From an uncultured Coprococcus sp. (lineage in GTDB: Bacteria > Bacillota > Clostridia > Lachnospirales > Lachnospiraceae), in contig CAKQTZ010000001.1 in assembly GCA_934277375.1 (NCBI GenBank), positions 399,838 through 463,837 on the forward strand: a stretch of DNA of 64,000 bases, given 5' to 3'. Of this stretch, positions 27,829 through 38,068 are shown piece after piece. The notes under the pieces are model-generated. The model was given only the letters and a program-made list of their open reading frames with translations. It did not search any database and was not told where the DNA came from. Positions within the stretch are counted from its first letter, which is position 1; every line of letters starts with the position of its first letter. Made by a program: the position numbers and the translations under genes.

Positions 27829-30276
27829 ATGAAGATGTTAGCAGATTTCGATAAGGAAGGCTTCAAGAAGGAAGTCATTACTAACGTAAAGACCCTTTTC
27901 CGTAAGCCTATCGAGGAGGCTACTCCACAGCAGGTATTCCAGGCAGTCAGCTACGCAGTTAAGGACGACATCATTGACAGATGGATTGCTACACACAAGG
28001 AGTATGAGAAGAAGAACGTCAAGACAGTTTACTATCTGTCTATGGAGTTCCTTATGGGTAGAGCGCTCGGTAACAATCTTATCAACTTAACCTACTACGA
28101 TGCAGTTAAGGAAGCACTTGACGAGTTAGGATTTGACCTGAACTTTATAGAGGATCAGGAGCCTGATGCCGCTCTGGGTAATGGCGGTCTCGGACGTCTT
28201 GCAGCTTGTTTCCTTGATTCATTGGCAACACTTGGCTATCCTGCATATGGATGTGGTATCAGATACAAGTATGGTATGTTCAAGCAGGGCATCAAGGATG
28301 GTTATCAGTTAGAGATGCCAGATGACTGGCTCAAGGATGGCAACCCATTCGAGGTTAAGCGTTCAGAGTACGCTGTTGAGGTTAAGTTCGGTGGATATGT
28401 CAGAGTTGAGAACAAGAATGGCAGAAACTACTTTATACAGGATGGATATCAGTCAGTTCGTGCCGTACCTTATGACCTTCCAGTCATCGGTTATGGCAAC
28501 AACGTTGTAAATACACTTAGAATCTGGGATGCTGAGGCAATCCAGGAGTTCTGCCTTGACTCATTTGACAAGGGTGAGTATGAGAAGGCAGTAGAGCAGC
28601 AGAACCTTGCAAAGACTATCGTTGAGGTTCTCTATCCAAATGACAATCACTACGCAGGTAAGGAGCTCAGACTGAGACAGCAGTATTTCTTCATCTCAGC
28701 TTCAGTTCAGAGAGCAATCCTCAAGTTCAAGGAGCTCAACAAGGACATCCACAAGCTGCCAGAGAAGGTAACATTCCAGATGAATGACACACACCCAACA
28801 GTAGCAGTTGCCGAGCTCATGAGAATCCTCATGGATGAGGAAGGCCTTGAGTGGGATGACGCATGGGATATCACAACAAGAACATGTGCATACACCAACC
28901 ATACGATCATGGCAGAGGCACTTGAGAAGTGGCCTATCGAGCTGTTCTCAAGACTGCTTCCACGTATCTACCAGATCGTTGAGGAGATCAACAGAAGATT
29001 CGTTCTCAAGATCCAGGAGATGTATCCGGGCAACCAGGATAAGGTTAAGAACATGGCAGTTCTGTACGATGGCCAGGTTAAGATGGCTCATCTTGCAATC
29101 GCAGGTTCTTACTCAGTAAATGGTGTTGCAGCTCTTCATACCAAGATCCTTGAGGAGAGAGAGCTTAAGGACTTCTATGAGATGAGACCAGAGCAGTTTA
29201 ACAACAAGACAAATGGTATCACTCAGAGACGTTTCCTGCTTCATGCTAACCCACTTCTTGCAAGCTGGATCACAGACAAGATCGGTGACGAGTGGATAAC
29301 CAATCTTTCACACCTTAAGAAGCTTAAGGTATATGTGGATGATGAGAAGTGCCAGCAGGAGTTCATGAACATCAAGTACCAGAACAAGATCCGTCTTGCA
29401 AAGTACATCAAGGAGCACAACAATGTGGATGTAGATCCTCGTTCGATCTTCGATGTACAGGTTAAGAGACTTCATGAGTACAAGAGACAGCTCCTGAACA
29501 TCCTTCATGTTATGCATCTGTATAACAGACTGAAGACAGAGCCAGAATTCGATATGTACCCAAGAACATTCATCTTTGGAGCAAAGGCATCAGCAGGCTA
29601 CAAGAGAGCTAAGCTTATCATCAAGCTCATCAACTCAGTTGCAGATGTTGTCAACAACGATGCTTCAATCGATGGAAAGATCAAGGTTGTATTTATAGAG
29701 AACTACAGAGTATCCAATGCCGAGATCATTTTCGCAGCAGCAGATGTATCAGAGCAGATCTCAACAGCTTCAAGAGAGGCTTCAGGTACAGGTAATATGA
29801 AGTTCATGCTGAACGGTGCACCTACACTTGGAACTATGGACGGAGCAAACGTAGAGATCGTTGAGGAAGTTGGCATCGAGAACGCATTTATCTTCGGACT
29901 TTCAGCAGAAGAGGTTATGAAGTATGAGCGCGAGGGCGGCTACAACCCAATGGATATCTACAACAACAACCAGGCTGTAAGAAGAGTTCTCACACAGCTT
30001 ATCGATGGCACTTATGCAAAGGATGATCCGGACAGATTCAGAGATCTCTATGATTCTCTCACAAAGGAAGATGTATACTTCATCCTCAAGGACTTCGATT
30101 CATATGCAGAGGCTCAGCAGAAGGTTGACAAGGCATACCAGGATGAGAAGGGCTGGGCAAAGATGGCTATGCTCAACACAGCATGCGCTGGAAAGTTCTC
30201 ATCAGACAGAACTATCGAGGAGTATGCAAAGGAGATCTGGAAGCTTAAGAAGGTTAAGGTTTCCCTTGATAAGTAA
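27829..30276 (+). CDS. glgP: Alpha-glucan (glycogen/maltodextrin) phosphorylase
   Basis: 815 aa, GT35 family. It releases glucose 1-phosphate from alpha-1,4-glucans. The conserved blocks are present: LGNGGLGRLAACFLDS near residue 115, and the pyridoxal-phosphate site EASGTGNMKFMLNGAPTLG, with the cofactor lysine at about K658. It is shorter than animal enzymes and lacks their regulatory N-terminus. Two other in-frame ATGs (27820, 27835) are possible. The one at 27829 gives the best distance from AAGGAGGG (27811-27818). With malQ at 62-64 kb it covers storage or imported maltodextrin breakdown. It could equally be called malP. Confidence 0.93.
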   Translation: MKMLADFDKEGFKKEVITNVKTLFRKPIEEATPQQVFQAVSYAVKDDIIDRWIATHKEYEKKNVKTVYYLSMEFLMGRALGNNLINLTYYDAVKEALDELGFDLNFIEDQEPDAALGNGGLGRLAACFLDSLATLGYPAYGCGIRYKYGMFKQGIKDGYQLEMPDDWLKDGNPFEVKRSEYAVEVKFGGYVRVENKNGRNYFIQDGYQSVRAVPYDLPVIGYGNNVVNTLRIWDAEAIQEFCLDSFDKGEYEKAVEQQNLAKTIVEVLYPNDNHYAGKELRLRQQYFFISASVQRAILKFKELNKDIHKLPEKVTFQMNDTHPTVAVAELMRILMDEEGLEWDDAWDITTRTCAYTNHTIMAEALEKWPIELFSRLLPRIYQIVEEINRRFVLKIQEMYPGNQDKVKNMAVLYDGQVKMAHLAIAGSYSVNGVAALHTKILEERELKDFYEMRPEQFNNKTNGITQRRFLLHANPLLASWITDKIGDEWITNLSHLKKLKVYVDDEKCQQEFMNIKYQNKIRLAKYIKEHNNVDVDPRSIFDVQVKRLHEYKRQLLNILHVMHLYNRLKTEPEFDMYPRTFIFGAKASAGYKRAKLIIKLINSVADVVNNDASIDGKIKVVFIENYRVSNAEIIFAAADVSEQISTASREASGTGNMKFMLNGAPTLGTMDGANVEIVEEVGIENAFIFGLSAEEVMKYEREGGYNPMDIYNNNQAVRRVLTQLIDGTYAKDDPDRFRDLYDSLTKEDVYFILKDFDSYAEAQQKVDKAYQDEKGWAKMAMLNTACAGKFSSDRTIEEYAKEIWKLKKVKVSLDK

Positions 30277-30306
30277 TTATCAGATAGAATGAAATAATAA
30301 ATAACA

Positions 30307-30346
30307 AACGGGCATCATATGGTGAAAACCATGTGGTGCCCGTTTT
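30307..30346 (+). terminator. Terminator after the phosphorylase
   Basis: AACGGGCATCATATGGT (30307-30323) pairs with ACCATGTGGTGCCCGTT (30328-30344), with two G-U-like mismatches, followed by TTTTT. Confidence 0.88.
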
Positions 30347-30491
30347 TGCAGGCTGGTAGCTATAGTTGTCATAATAGCTGTATGCATCATTTCTGACAGC
30401 AAAAAATAAATATGTATCTATCAATACCCCCATTGCTGTGATATGATGGATATATCTACAGTACGCTGTGATGAAAAGGGGGTAAATACAT

Positions 30492-31562
30492 ATGAAGAAA
30501 AAAGTAGCATGGCGCAGACTCACTGCGATCCTGCTGACATTTGTCATGGTGTTCATGGTGATCGCTGTAAGACCGGACACAGAGGCCTTTGCTGCGACAA
30601 AGACGCCGGTGGCAACCCATGGAAGGTTGTCGGTGAAGGGGGCAGATCTGGTGGATGCCAAAGGCAAGAAATTCCAGCTCAGGGGAATCAGCACACACGG
30701 TATCAACTGGGATGTGGGATATCATTATGTGAACAAAGCGGCATTTCAGACACTGCGGGATGACTGGGGCGCGAACGCTGTGAGACTTGCCATGTATACG
30801 TCCGAATACAATGGATATTGCAGTGGTGGCAGCAAGGCGGCACTCAGAAAACAGATATACAAGGGTGTCAAGTATGCAACAGATCTGGGAATGTATGTCA
30901 TCATAGACTGGCATATATTGAGCGACGGCAATCCTATGACACAGGTTAGTGAGGCGAAGAAGTTCTTTGCATCCATGGCGAAGAAATATAAGAATCAGAA
31001 GAATATCATATATGAGATATGTAACGAGCCGAATGGATGTGGCTGGGGAGACATCAAGAAATATGCAAATCAGGTCATCAAAGTGATAAGAAAGTATGAC
31101 AAAAAAGCAATCATAGTGGTGGGAACTCCGACCTGGTCCCAGCTCGGATCTGATGGCACACACAATGAGGTCGCAGACAGCCCGATCAGAGGGTATAAGA
31201 ATATCATGTACTCGCTGCATTTCTATGCGAATGAATGGAGTCACAATGAATATCTGCCGGCAAAACTTGCCTATGCAAGAAAGAAGGGCATAGCGGTTAT
31301 AGTTACGGAATTCGGCATGTCGGCTGCAAGCGGAGATGGTGGAATAAGTAAAGCATATACTGGAAAGTGGCTGAACAGGCTGAACAAGGCAAACGTAAGT
31401 TATTTTTGCTGGAGCCTGAGTAACAAACCGGAATCAGCATCCCTCATTGCATCGTGGACGAATAAGAGGAGCAAATGGAAGACAAACGATTTGTCGGATG
31501 CCGGAAGATACATCCGGTCAAAATATAGAGCGAGAAGGAAAGCCCTGGGCAAAAAAGCCTGA
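30492..31562 (+). CDS. Secreted endo-beta-1,4-glucanase, glycoside hydrolase family 5
   Basis: 356 aa. A signal peptide (about residues 1-34, ending near TEAFAA) is followed by one GH5 subfamily 2-type catalytic domain and a short basic tail. The acid/base is E179 in YEICNEPNG and the nucleophile is E273 in VIVTEFG. LRGISTHGINW and IIDWHIL are further family motifs. There is no carbohydrate-binding module, dockerin or cell-wall anchor, so it is a free or loosely bound cellulase or beta-glucanase. The basic tail KYRARRKALGKK might bind the cell surface. Cellobiose phosphorylase at 34-36.5 kb would use its products. Confidence 0.92.
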   Translation: MKKKVAWRRLTAILLTFVMVFMVIAVRPDTEAFAATKTPVATHGRLSVKGADLVDAKGKKFQLRGISTHGINWDVGYHYVNKAAFQTLRDDWGANAVRLAMYTSEYNGYCSGGSKAALRKQIYKGVKYATDLGMYVIIDWHILSDGNPMTQVSEAKKFFASMAKKYKNQKNIIYEICNEPNGCGWGDIKKYANQVIKVIRKYDKKAIIVVGTPTWSQLGSDGTHNEVADSPIRGYKNIMYSLHFYANEWSHNEYLPAKLAYARKKGIAVIVTEFGMSAASGDGGISKAYTGKWLNRLNKANVSYFCWSLSNKPESASLIASWTNKRSKWKTNDLSDAGRYIRSKYRARRKALGKKA

Positions 31563-31570
31563 GTTGGAAT

Positions 31571-31616
31571 AAAAAATATCCGTCGCTGCACGTTGTGCGG
31601 TGGCGGATATTTTTTG
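31571..31616. terminator. Bidirectional terminator between GH5 and cold-shock genes
   Basis: AAAAAATATCCG (31571-31582) and CGGATATTTTTT (31604-31615) bracket a GC-rich hairpin, with A and T runs on both sides. Confidence 0.82.
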
Positions 31617-31645
31617 TCCTGAAAATATTCAGTGATATATGTTGC

Positions 31646-31861
31646 TTAAGCTACAACTGTTACGTTAGTTGCTCTCTCCTTAGAAGCGTCCTTAGGATCT
31701 GCCTCTACATCAAAAGTAACCTTCTGTCCTTCGTTAAGGGTCTTATATCCATCAACATTGATTGCTGAAAAATGAACAAATACGTCCTTTCCTGTCTCAT
31801 CATCTGAGATAAATCCATAACCCTTTTCTCCGTTGAACCATTTAACTGTACCGTTCTTCAT
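31646..31861 (-). CDS. cspA: Cold-shock domain protein, CspA family
   Basis: 71 aa, one cold-shock domain. The RNA-binding motifs KGYGFI (RNP1) and VFVHF (RNP2) are intact. It acts as an RNA chaperone. The ATG at 31861 is 8 nt from AGGAGG; the GTG just upstream is less likely. The gene has an untranslated leader of about 120 nt from a strong promoter, which is a common feature of cold-shock mRNAs and suggests regulation by RNA structure. Confidence 0.93.
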   Translation of the reverse strand: MKNGTVKWFNGEKGYGFISDDETGKDVFVHFSAINVDGYKTLNEGQKVTFDVEADPKDASKERATNVTVVA

Positions 31862-31986
31862 CACGAGTACCTCCTAAAAATAAATTTTGTACTCAATGAA
31901 AACACTACAATATACCTTATAGAGAATACTCCAAAGAAAAGCTTACCTTATATAGCAATCGAACCGTTAATCTTGAATACGCTACT

Positions 31987-32015
31987 ATCATATTATGTCA
32001 TGTCTGATTTGTCAA
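31987..32015 (-). promoter_or_regulatory. Sigma-A promoter of the cold-shock gene
   Basis: On the minus strand TTGACA (32015-32010), a 17-nt spacer and TATGAT (31992-31987). Transcription should start near 31980, about 120 nt before the ATG. Confidence 0.82.
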
Positions 32016-32156
32016 TAAATGTTAGTCTTAAAAATTATCAAAAATAACATTGTCGAAGACGAAGTTATCTATGCGTAAAACTCTTCTCATATAATCAATA
32101 GGAGCGGGATATATATATATTGGGTGAAAGTTATACATATCCTGTTTGGAGGGGAA

Positions 32157-33113
32157 ATGAAGAATATAAGGTATGTTTTAGTGGGAACTGCATTGGCATT
32201 TTTGCTGTGTTATATTATTTCATATATATACAATATGCATATAGGACAGGCTGATGTATCAGAGATTATGAGGAGTGACAGACGAGTGTGTGTGTACGAT
32301 GGAGACGACTATGCGCTTATGGATGTGGAGGAGTATACGTCTCTGGTGCTTGCTGGGATGATGGACGATTCGTGGGGGGACGAGATGCTGAAGACGATGG
32401 CAGTGATCATAAGAACTGGGATATATTATCAGATGGATATGGTTGATCAGAGCGCATCGGACGATACTGGGACAGGAGGAAATCTCATAAATGAATCGAG
32501 ACTCAGGGAGATACGATATTCGTACCAGGAACTGAAAAGGATGTGGGGGCACAGTTACGATCAGGTGCTCCGCAGAAGCCGGGATGCTGTAGCTGATACG
32601 GTTGGCAGAGTCATGAAGTATGATGGAAAAATTATCATGCCGGCTTACCATATAGTCAGTGTGGGACATACTGTAAGTGCTGAGGAAATGTATGGATACG
32701 ATATACCATATCTGAGACAGGTTTCAAGTGATGCGGACAGAGGTGCGGAGACATTTTCTTCTACATTAATATACAGTGATGACAGACTGAGAAAAGAATT
32801 CCAGAGCGACATAGATGGAAGCGGTAAATCCAGTGAGGATGTAAAGGTGACAGATGCCACCACATCCGGATTTGCAAAAAGTATAGATGTATTTGGCGCG
32901 GTAATAGATGCTGAGGAGTTCAAGGATAAGCTCGGTCTTTTGTCCACAAATATACATATAGATAAGGTTGACAGTGGTTACAGGATCATAACTGTCGGGG
33001 TGGGAGATTCACTTGGGTTGTCTGTATATGGTGCGGATATTCTGGCTAAAAATGGAGAATCCTATAGGGATATCCTGGCTTATTATTATTCAGGAGTAGA
33101 TATAACCCGGTAA
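32157..33113 (+). CDS. spoIID: SpoIID-like protein lacking the catalytic glutamate
   Basis: 318 aa. One N-terminal transmembrane helix is followed by a SpoIID/LytB domain. EEYTSLVLAGMMDDSWGDEM aligns without gaps to the family core EEYxxGVVAAEMPxSWxxEA. At the position of the catalytic Glu (the E of AEMP, E88 in Bacillus subtilis) there is Met68. The later VSVGHT/PYLRQVSS block is recognisable. SpoIID normally cuts peptidoglycan glycan strands during engulfment. ATG 32157 has GGAGGGG upstream. CATATAAT at 32088-32095 resembles a sigma-E -10 element. The SpoIIQ-like gene follows, the usual clostridial order. Confidence 0.78.
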   Translation: MKNIRYVLVGTALAFLLCYIISYIYNMHIGQADVSEIMRSDRRVCVYDGDDYALMDVEEYTSLVLAGMMDDSWGDEMLKTMAVIIRTGIYYQMDMVDQSASDDTGTGGNLINESRLREIRYSYQELKRMWGHSYDQVLRRSRDAVADTVGRVMKYDGKIIMPAYHIVSVGHTVSAEEMYGYDIPYLRQVSSDADRGAETFSSTLIYSDDRLRKEFQSDIDGSGKSSEDVKVTDATTSGFAKSIDVFGAVIDAEEFKDKLGLLSTNIHIDKVDSGYRIITVGVGDSLGLSVYGADILAKNGESYRDILAYYYSGVDITR

Positions 33114-33211
33114 CGTGCCAGAAAATTGCATGGTAAATAAATGCAGGATATTTTATATATTTGTGTATAATTGCCTCTTCAAATGGACATGTTATAGATG
33201 AGGTGATGAAC

Positions 33212-33970
33212 ATGAAAAAATTTTTAGGCGGAGTAAAGAAGAATATTTTTTACATCTCACTGATCACGGGTATGGCTGTGCTGGTGACGGTGCTTGGACT
33301 TTATAACGCAAAGACCAATTCAAATGACAAAAATATAATATCAAAACAGAATACATCAGAGGAGTCTTTACAGACTAAGGAGACGCTGAGTGACAAGAAC
33401 GGCGACAAAAAGACGAATGCTGCGGAAGCGGTAACTGAGGATACCACAGATGTTCAGAATACTGAGGCGGAAGCTGAGGTTACGGATGAGGAGGCTGGCT
33501 CGGAGTCAGCGGACAGTGTAGAGACCGGAGTGAATGGATCAGATGTGGAACTCCACTACGATCCGGCAAACAGTATAGAGTGGCCGTTGGCTGGAAATGT
33601 TATCATTCCGTACAGTATGGATTCTACAGTATATTTTGAGACACTGAAGGAGTACAAATGCAGTCCTGCAATGGTTATAGAAGCGGCAAAGGGCGCAGAG
33701 GTAAAGGCTGTATATGAGAGTAAGGTGGCTGAGGTTTCAAGTAATTCGGAGCTTGGCAATTATGTCAAGCTTGAGCTTGGGGACGGATATACAGTTACTC
33801 TCGGTCAGCTTCAGGATGTGAAGGTTGCACTTGGAGAGCATCTGGAGGCTGGAGATGTGGTAGGAACCATCGGTGAGCCGAGCAGATTCTACAGTGAGGA
33901 AGGAAGCAATCTCTACTTTGCAGTGGAGAAGGACGGTAATCCTGTAGACCCTATGCTTCTTATACAGTAG
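33212..33970 (+). CDS. spoIIQ: SpoIIQ-like protein with degenerate M23 domain
   Basis: 252 aa. A transmembrane helix (about residues 13-31), an acidic Thr/Glu/Asp-rich linker and an M23/LytM-like domain (about 120-252). The fold is recognisable from AAKGAEVKAVYESKV, GYTVTLGQLQDV and LYFAVEKDGNPVDP. All metal ligands are replaced: the first H-x-x-x-D is absent, HL is QL, and H-x-H is NLY. SpoIIQ anchors the engulfment zipper and the mother-cell channel, and a non-catalytic form is known in Bacillus. ATG 33212 follows AGGTGA. A sigma-F-like GTATA-15-GGACA pair at 33165-33189 is too close to the start to trust. Confidence 0.75.
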   Translation: MKKFLGGVKKNIFYISLITGMAVLVTVLGLYNAKTNSNDKNIISKQNTSEESLQTKETLSDKNGDKKTNAAEAVTEDTTDVQNTEAEAEVTDEEAGSESADSVETGVNGSDVELHYDPANSIEWPLAGNVIIPYSMDSTVYFETLKEYKCSPAMVIEAAKGAEVKAVYESKVAEVSSNSELGNYVKLELGDGYTVTLGQLQDVKVALGEHLEAGDVVGTIGEPSRFYSEEGSNLYFAVEKDGNPVDPMLLIQ

Positions 33971-33986
33971 GAAGAAGTGCTGGATA

Positions 33987-34027
33987 AAAAGCCCCACAAT
34001 ATCTCAAACAGATATTGTGGGGCTTTT
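33987..34027. terminator. Strong bidirectional terminator between spoIIQ-like and GH94 genes
   Basis: An 18-bp perfect stem, AAAAGCCCCACAATATCT (33987-34004) with its complement at 34010-34027, and a 5-nt loop, with T-runs on both strands. Confidence 0.93.
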
Positions 34028-34082
34028 GCACTATATACTTATGTATATTCTCTTATATATGGTTTATAATCTCTGGTCTATA

Positions 34083-36566
34083 TTAGCCCATTACAACCTC
34101 TACTGAATGAGTCTTGCCATCACCAAATGCTGGGATAACGTTGCCCTCAATAGCGCTTCCGTCAACTACTACGCTCTTAACGCCCTTGTTGATGTGATCT
34201 GGGTTAGAAACCTTGATGTCGTATGTAGCACCGCGGAACTGACGTGTAGCTGTCATTCCATCCCATGCAGCAGGTATTGATGGATCGATCTTCAGACCAT
34301 CGAAGTCTGCTGAGATACCAAGGATGTACTGTGATATAGCTACCATGTTCCATGCAGCTGTACCTGTAAGCCATGAGTTCTTGCCCTGACCAAAGTGGTT
34401 GCCTGGCTTGCCGATATCAGATCCGGCATCCTTACCACCGATCATCTGGCCGTATACATATGGCTCAGTCTTGTGTATATCTGATGTCTCCTCAGTGAAA
34501 GCAGGAGCAATCTCTGAATAGTACTTAAATGCCTGATCGCCGGCACCTGCGTAAGCAGCAGCACAGATGATCCATGCATTGTTATGTGTGAAGATTCCGG
34601 CATTCTCCTTGTATCCGCCTGGGTATGTAGAAATCTCACCATACTGGATGTAGTACTTTGTGAAAGCAGGATTGTTAAGCACAAGTCCGTGCTGAGTATT
34701 AAGTCTCTCGTCGATTGCAGCAAGAGTCTTCTTGTCGCAGCCCTGATCCTTACCGATGTCTGACATGATAGCGAATCCCTGTGGCTCGATGAAGATCTGG
34801 CCTTCCTCGCACTCCTTAGATCCCATCTTCTCGCCGTTTGCATCGTAAGCTCTGAGGAACCAGTCGCCGTCCCATGCTGACTCCATGATGTTGGCCTTCA
34901 TCTTGTCGATCTCAGCCTGGGCAGCATCAGCCTCAGCGTCCATTCCAAGGTGCTTGAGGATGGCAACGTAGTTAGGTCCTGCATATGTGAAGAGTGTAGC
35001 AACCATAACTGACTCAGCAACCTTTGAGTATCCGCCTTCAGCAGCGAACTTAGGGTTGGTGTATGTCTGGAAGCTCTCACCTGGTGTGTCTGAGAAGCAT
35101 GAAAGGTTGATACAATCGTTCCAGTCTGCTCTCATTGCAAGTGGAAGTCCGTGTGGTCCAAGGTTGTTCACGATCTTGTAGAATGAAACCTTGAGGTGGT
35201 CAAGCATAGGCTTTGCGATTGACATATCGTTGTCATATGGAACCATCTCGTCAAGGATGCCCCAGTCGCCAGTCTCCTTGATGTAAGCTGAAACTGAAAG
35301 GATCAGCCATAATGGATCATCTGAGAAGTCTCCACCGATATCTGCGTTACCCTTCTTGGTAAGTGGCTGGTACTGATGGTAGCATCCACCGTCTGGGAAC
35401 TGTGTTGAAGCTATATCGATGATTCTCTCTCTTGCACGGTCAGGAATCTGATGAACGAATCCAAGTACATCCTGGTTGGAATCACGGAATCCCATACCAC
35501 GGCCGATACCTGACTCGAAGTATGAAGCTGAACGTGAAAGGTTGAATGTAACCATACACTGATACTGATTCCAGATGTTGACCATACGGTTTACCTTGTC
35601 ATCAGGAGTGTTGACATTCAGGATGCCTAAGAGTCTGTTCCAGTGTGCCTTGAGTTCCTCAAGACCTGCAGCAACCTTCTCAGGGGTGTTGTACTTCTCG
35701 ATCATCTCAAGAGCCTTTACCTTGTTGATAGTCTTGCCATCTGCCTCAAATTTCTGGTCAACAGGCATCTCAACATATCCAAGTATAAATACAAGAGTCT
35801 TTGTCTCGCCTGGAGCAAGAGTGATCTTCTTGTAGTGTGAAGCGATAGGTGACCATCCATCAGCAAATGAATCATTTGCCTTGCCAGCCTCAACAGCCTG
35901 TGGATTGTGGAAGCCGTTGTAAAGTCCGATGAATGAATCTCTGTCTGTATCGTAACCATCGATCTCGTCATTCACTGTGTAGAATGCGAAATGGTCACGT
36001 CTGTCTCTGTACTCTGTCTTGTGGTAGATAGTTGATCCGACAACCTCTACACGGCCAGTACTGAAGTTTCTCTGGAAGTTGGTGCAGTCATCCTGTGCAT
36101 CCCAGAGACACCACTCCTCGAATGAGAAGAATGAGAATGTCTTCTCCTCTGAGCCTTCATTTGTAAGAACTACCTGCTGAACCTCTCCAGCGTAGTTCTG
36201 AGGAACGAAGAAAGTAACCTCAGCCTTGAGGCCGTTCTTCTTACCTGTGATGATTGTATATCCCATACCATGACGGCACTGGTACTCATCAAGCTCTGTC
36301 TTGACTGGTGACCAGCCTGGATTCCAGATTGTACCGTTGTCGTTGATATAGAAATAACGTCCGCCCATATCTATAGGCACGTTGTTATAACGATATCTTG
36401 TGATTCTACGAAGACGTGCGTCTTTGTAGAAGCTGTAACCTCCCGCAGTGTTAGAAATCAGTGAAAAGAAATCCTGTGTTCCAAGGTAGTTGATCCAAGG
36501 ATAAGGAGTTCTAGGAGATGTGATCACATACTCCTTGTTGGCATCATCAAAATAACCAAATTTCAT
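34083..36566 (-). CDS. Cellobiose phosphorylase, glycoside hydrolase family 94
   Basis: 827 aa, the typical length. It phosphorolyses cellobiose to glucose and alpha-glucose 1-phosphate. An N-terminal beta-sandwich precedes a linker and an (alpha/alpha)6 barrel. [11 protein letters not shown] contains the catalytic Asp, and [11 protein letters not shown] and [15 protein letters not shown] motifs of the phosphorylase group are present. The lack of a signal peptide fits a cytosolic enzyme. N-terminal motifs MKFGYFDD and YPWINYLG are those of cellobiose rather than chitobiose phosphorylases. It has its own promoter and lies 3 kb from the secreted GH5, without a transporter of its own here. Confidence 0.92.
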   Translation of the reverse strand: MKFGYFDDANKEYVITSPRTPYPWINYLGTQDFFSLISNTAGGYSFYKDARLRRITRYRYNNVPIDMGGRYFYINDNGTIWNPGWSPVKTELDEYQCRHGMGYTIITGKKNGLKAEVTFFVPQNYAGEVQQVVLTNEGSEEKTFSFFSFEEWCLWDAQDDCTNFQRNFSTGRVEVVGSTIYHKTEYRDRRDHFAFYTVNDEIDGYDTDRDSFIGLYNGFHNPQAVEAGKANDSFADGWSPIASHYKKITLAPGETKTLVFILGYVEMPVDQKFEADGKTINKVKALEMIEKYNTPEKVAAGLEELKAHWNRLLGILNVNTPDDKVNRMVNIWNQYQCMVTFNLSRSASYFESGIGRGMGFRDSNQDVLGFVHQIPDRARERIIDIASTQFPDGGCYHQYQPLTKKGNADIGGDFSDDPLWLILSVSAYIKETGDWGILDEMVPYDNDMSIAKPMLDHLKVSFYKIVNNLGPHGLPLAMRADWNDCINLSCFSDTPGESFQTYTNPKFAAEGGYSKVAESVMVATLFTYAGPNYVAILKHLGMDAEADAAQAEIDKMKANIMESAWDGDWFLRAYDANGEKMGSKECEEGQIFIEPQGFAIMSDIGKDQGCDKKTLAAIDERLNTQHGLVLNNPAFTKYYIQYGEISTYPGGYKENAGIFTHNNAWIICAAAYAGAGDQAFKYYSEIAPAFTEETSDIHKTEPYVYGQMIGGKDAGSDIGKPGNHFGQGKNSWLTGTAAWNMVAISQYILGISADFDGLKIDPSIPAAWDGMTATRQFRGATYDIKVSNPDHINKGVKSVVVDGSAIEGNVIPAFGDGKTHSVEVVMG

Positions 36567-36689
36567 GTAGCATATACCTTCCTTCCAATTGTATTATGTA
36601 TGCTTTCGGATAGCTCACATAAGCCCCCTCTGAAGACTTCTGTATCGACTTTGTGCTATTTCTCCCTTAAAAGTCAGCCATACATACTA

Positions 36690-36718
36690 ATTATATAATA
36701 TAAAAGCTTAAAACACAA
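36690..36718 (-). promoter_or_regulatory. Sigma-A promoter of the cellobiose phosphorylase
   Basis: Minus strand TTGTGT (36718-36713), 17-nt spacer and TATAAT (36695-36690), giving a leader of about 115 nt. Confidence 0.72.
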
Positions 36719-36744
36719 CAAAGTTATAGTTGAAATTGCACAAT

Positions 36745-38061
36745 TTATGTTATTAATTTTGGTTCTTTCAAAGGCACAATGACTGTGGCGGAATAGATAG
36801 CACCGTTGTATTTTATGATACAGAAACCACCACATGCCTCTGCAGAATTCTTGACATTTTTCAATCCGTAGCCGTGGATAAAATCAAAATTATCCATGTT
36901 TTCGCTGTAGTTTTCGTATGGAGGAAGATGGTACGTGTTGGTTATATGTATGACAAATGAATTTTCAACTGTCTGTATATTGAGATCTATGCACCCACCG
37001 GTCTGGTCGATGCAGGCATTCATGGCGTTATCCAGAAGGTTGCCAAGAATGATGGTCATATGGTAGTCATCACAAGGTATGAGATCCTTTTCCACCCTCA
37101 GCTTTGTGGTGAGTTGTACACCGTGGCTGGCAGCCTGGAGGATAATATTGCTGACGAATGCATCTATAACCAGATTGCCGGTGTTGACAGAGCAGTAGCG
37201 GGATTCCAGGTCGCTCATGGTCTGCCGGGTGTAAGGGATGATCTTGCTGTACTCCTCTTCGTTGACACACTGCTCAATATAAAACAGATGCTTTTTTGTA
37301 TCGTGCATGAATCCTCGTATGTTTTTGTAGGCGTCGCTGAGCTGCTGGTATTTGTTCCGCTGAAACGATATCTGCTGCTGCAGGAAACTTGTTTCTCTGG
37401 ACAGAACCTCGGCTCTGAGTACATTCTGCAGGAGAATATAGTTGGTGACATTTATTATGAGCAGAAAAATGACAAGCGTTAGATATGCCATTGGTTCGAT
37501 GAAGTTCAGCTTGAAAAATGCCGGGATATATGTCAGCACACATGAAAGAGCCGGTATGATCAGCAGCAACAATGTATATATTTTGGATCTTACAGTGTAC
37601 TTTGGCCGTTTCGACACAGTTATCATCATGGTGAGTAAAAAGATGATGAGATCTGATATGAGAGAAATGGACAAAAACGTTGTATCCGGAAGTTCATAGA
37701 GCTTTATGGAGTTGTCTGTGAAATGCATAATTATAAAGTATGACAGATTTTCACTTATTATAACGATAGCAGTGTAGCTCAGGACCACAAGAATCCGGTA
37801 GATCATATTTGATGTATAAAAAAATGTTATCGCGAAATTAAGCAATATGGTCAGACTTGTTCTGAGAACAGACGAGTCAATGGAGATGCTTCCAAACGCA
37901 CTTGAAGCAAAAAACCAGTACACGATGTCTACTCCGGCAAAGGCAAGCAACAGCCATATTATATGAATCTCTTTCTTCTTTTTAACGAACATGGCCTGAT
38001 AAAAAATATATAACAAAAAATTGTCGAGAAGCAGACTTAATGACTCGATGTGCTGTAACAT
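36745..38061 (-). CDS. agrC: AgrC-like sensor histidine kinase
   Basis: 438 aa. Six or seven N-terminal membrane helices (residues 1-215) would bind the peptide signal. A coiled linker leads to the dimerisation region with the phospho-acceptor H253 in GFMHDTKKHL. The GHKL ATPase has the N-box NLLDNAMNAC (N345) and the G-box HGYGLKNVKNS. It should phosphorylate the LytTR regulator encoded just upstream (7 nt away) when autoinducer is bound. The start at 38061 has GAGGG before it. Membership in the Agr system rests on the adjacent agrB and agrD. Confidence 0.9.
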   Translation of the reverse strand: MLQHIESLSLLLDNFLLYIFYQAMFVKKKKEIHIIWLLLAFAGVDIVYWFFASSAFGSISIDSSVLRTSLTILLNFAITFFYTSNMIYRILVVLSYTAIVIISENLSYFIIMHFTDNSIKLYELPDTTFLSISLISDLIIFLLTMMITVSKRPKYTVRSKIYTLLLLIIPALSCVLTYIPAFFKLNFIEPMAYLTLVIFLLIINVTNYILLQNVLRAEVLSRETSFLQQQISFQRNKYQQLSDAYKNIRGFMHDTKKHLFYIEQCVNEEEYSKIIPYTRQTMSDLESRYCSVNTGNLVIDAFVSNIILQAASHGVQLTTKLRVEKDLIPCDDYHMTIILGNLLDNAMNACIDQTGGCIDLNIQTVENSFVIHITNTYHLPPYENYSENMDNFDFIHGYGLKNVKNSAEACGGFCIIKYNGAIYSATVIVPLKEPKLIT

Positions 38062-38068
38062 AATACCC

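Noticed and set aside
33165..33194. Sigma-F promoter for the spoIIQ-like gene
   Set aside because: GTATA-15-GGACA fits only loosely and would place the transcript start at the ribosome binding site.
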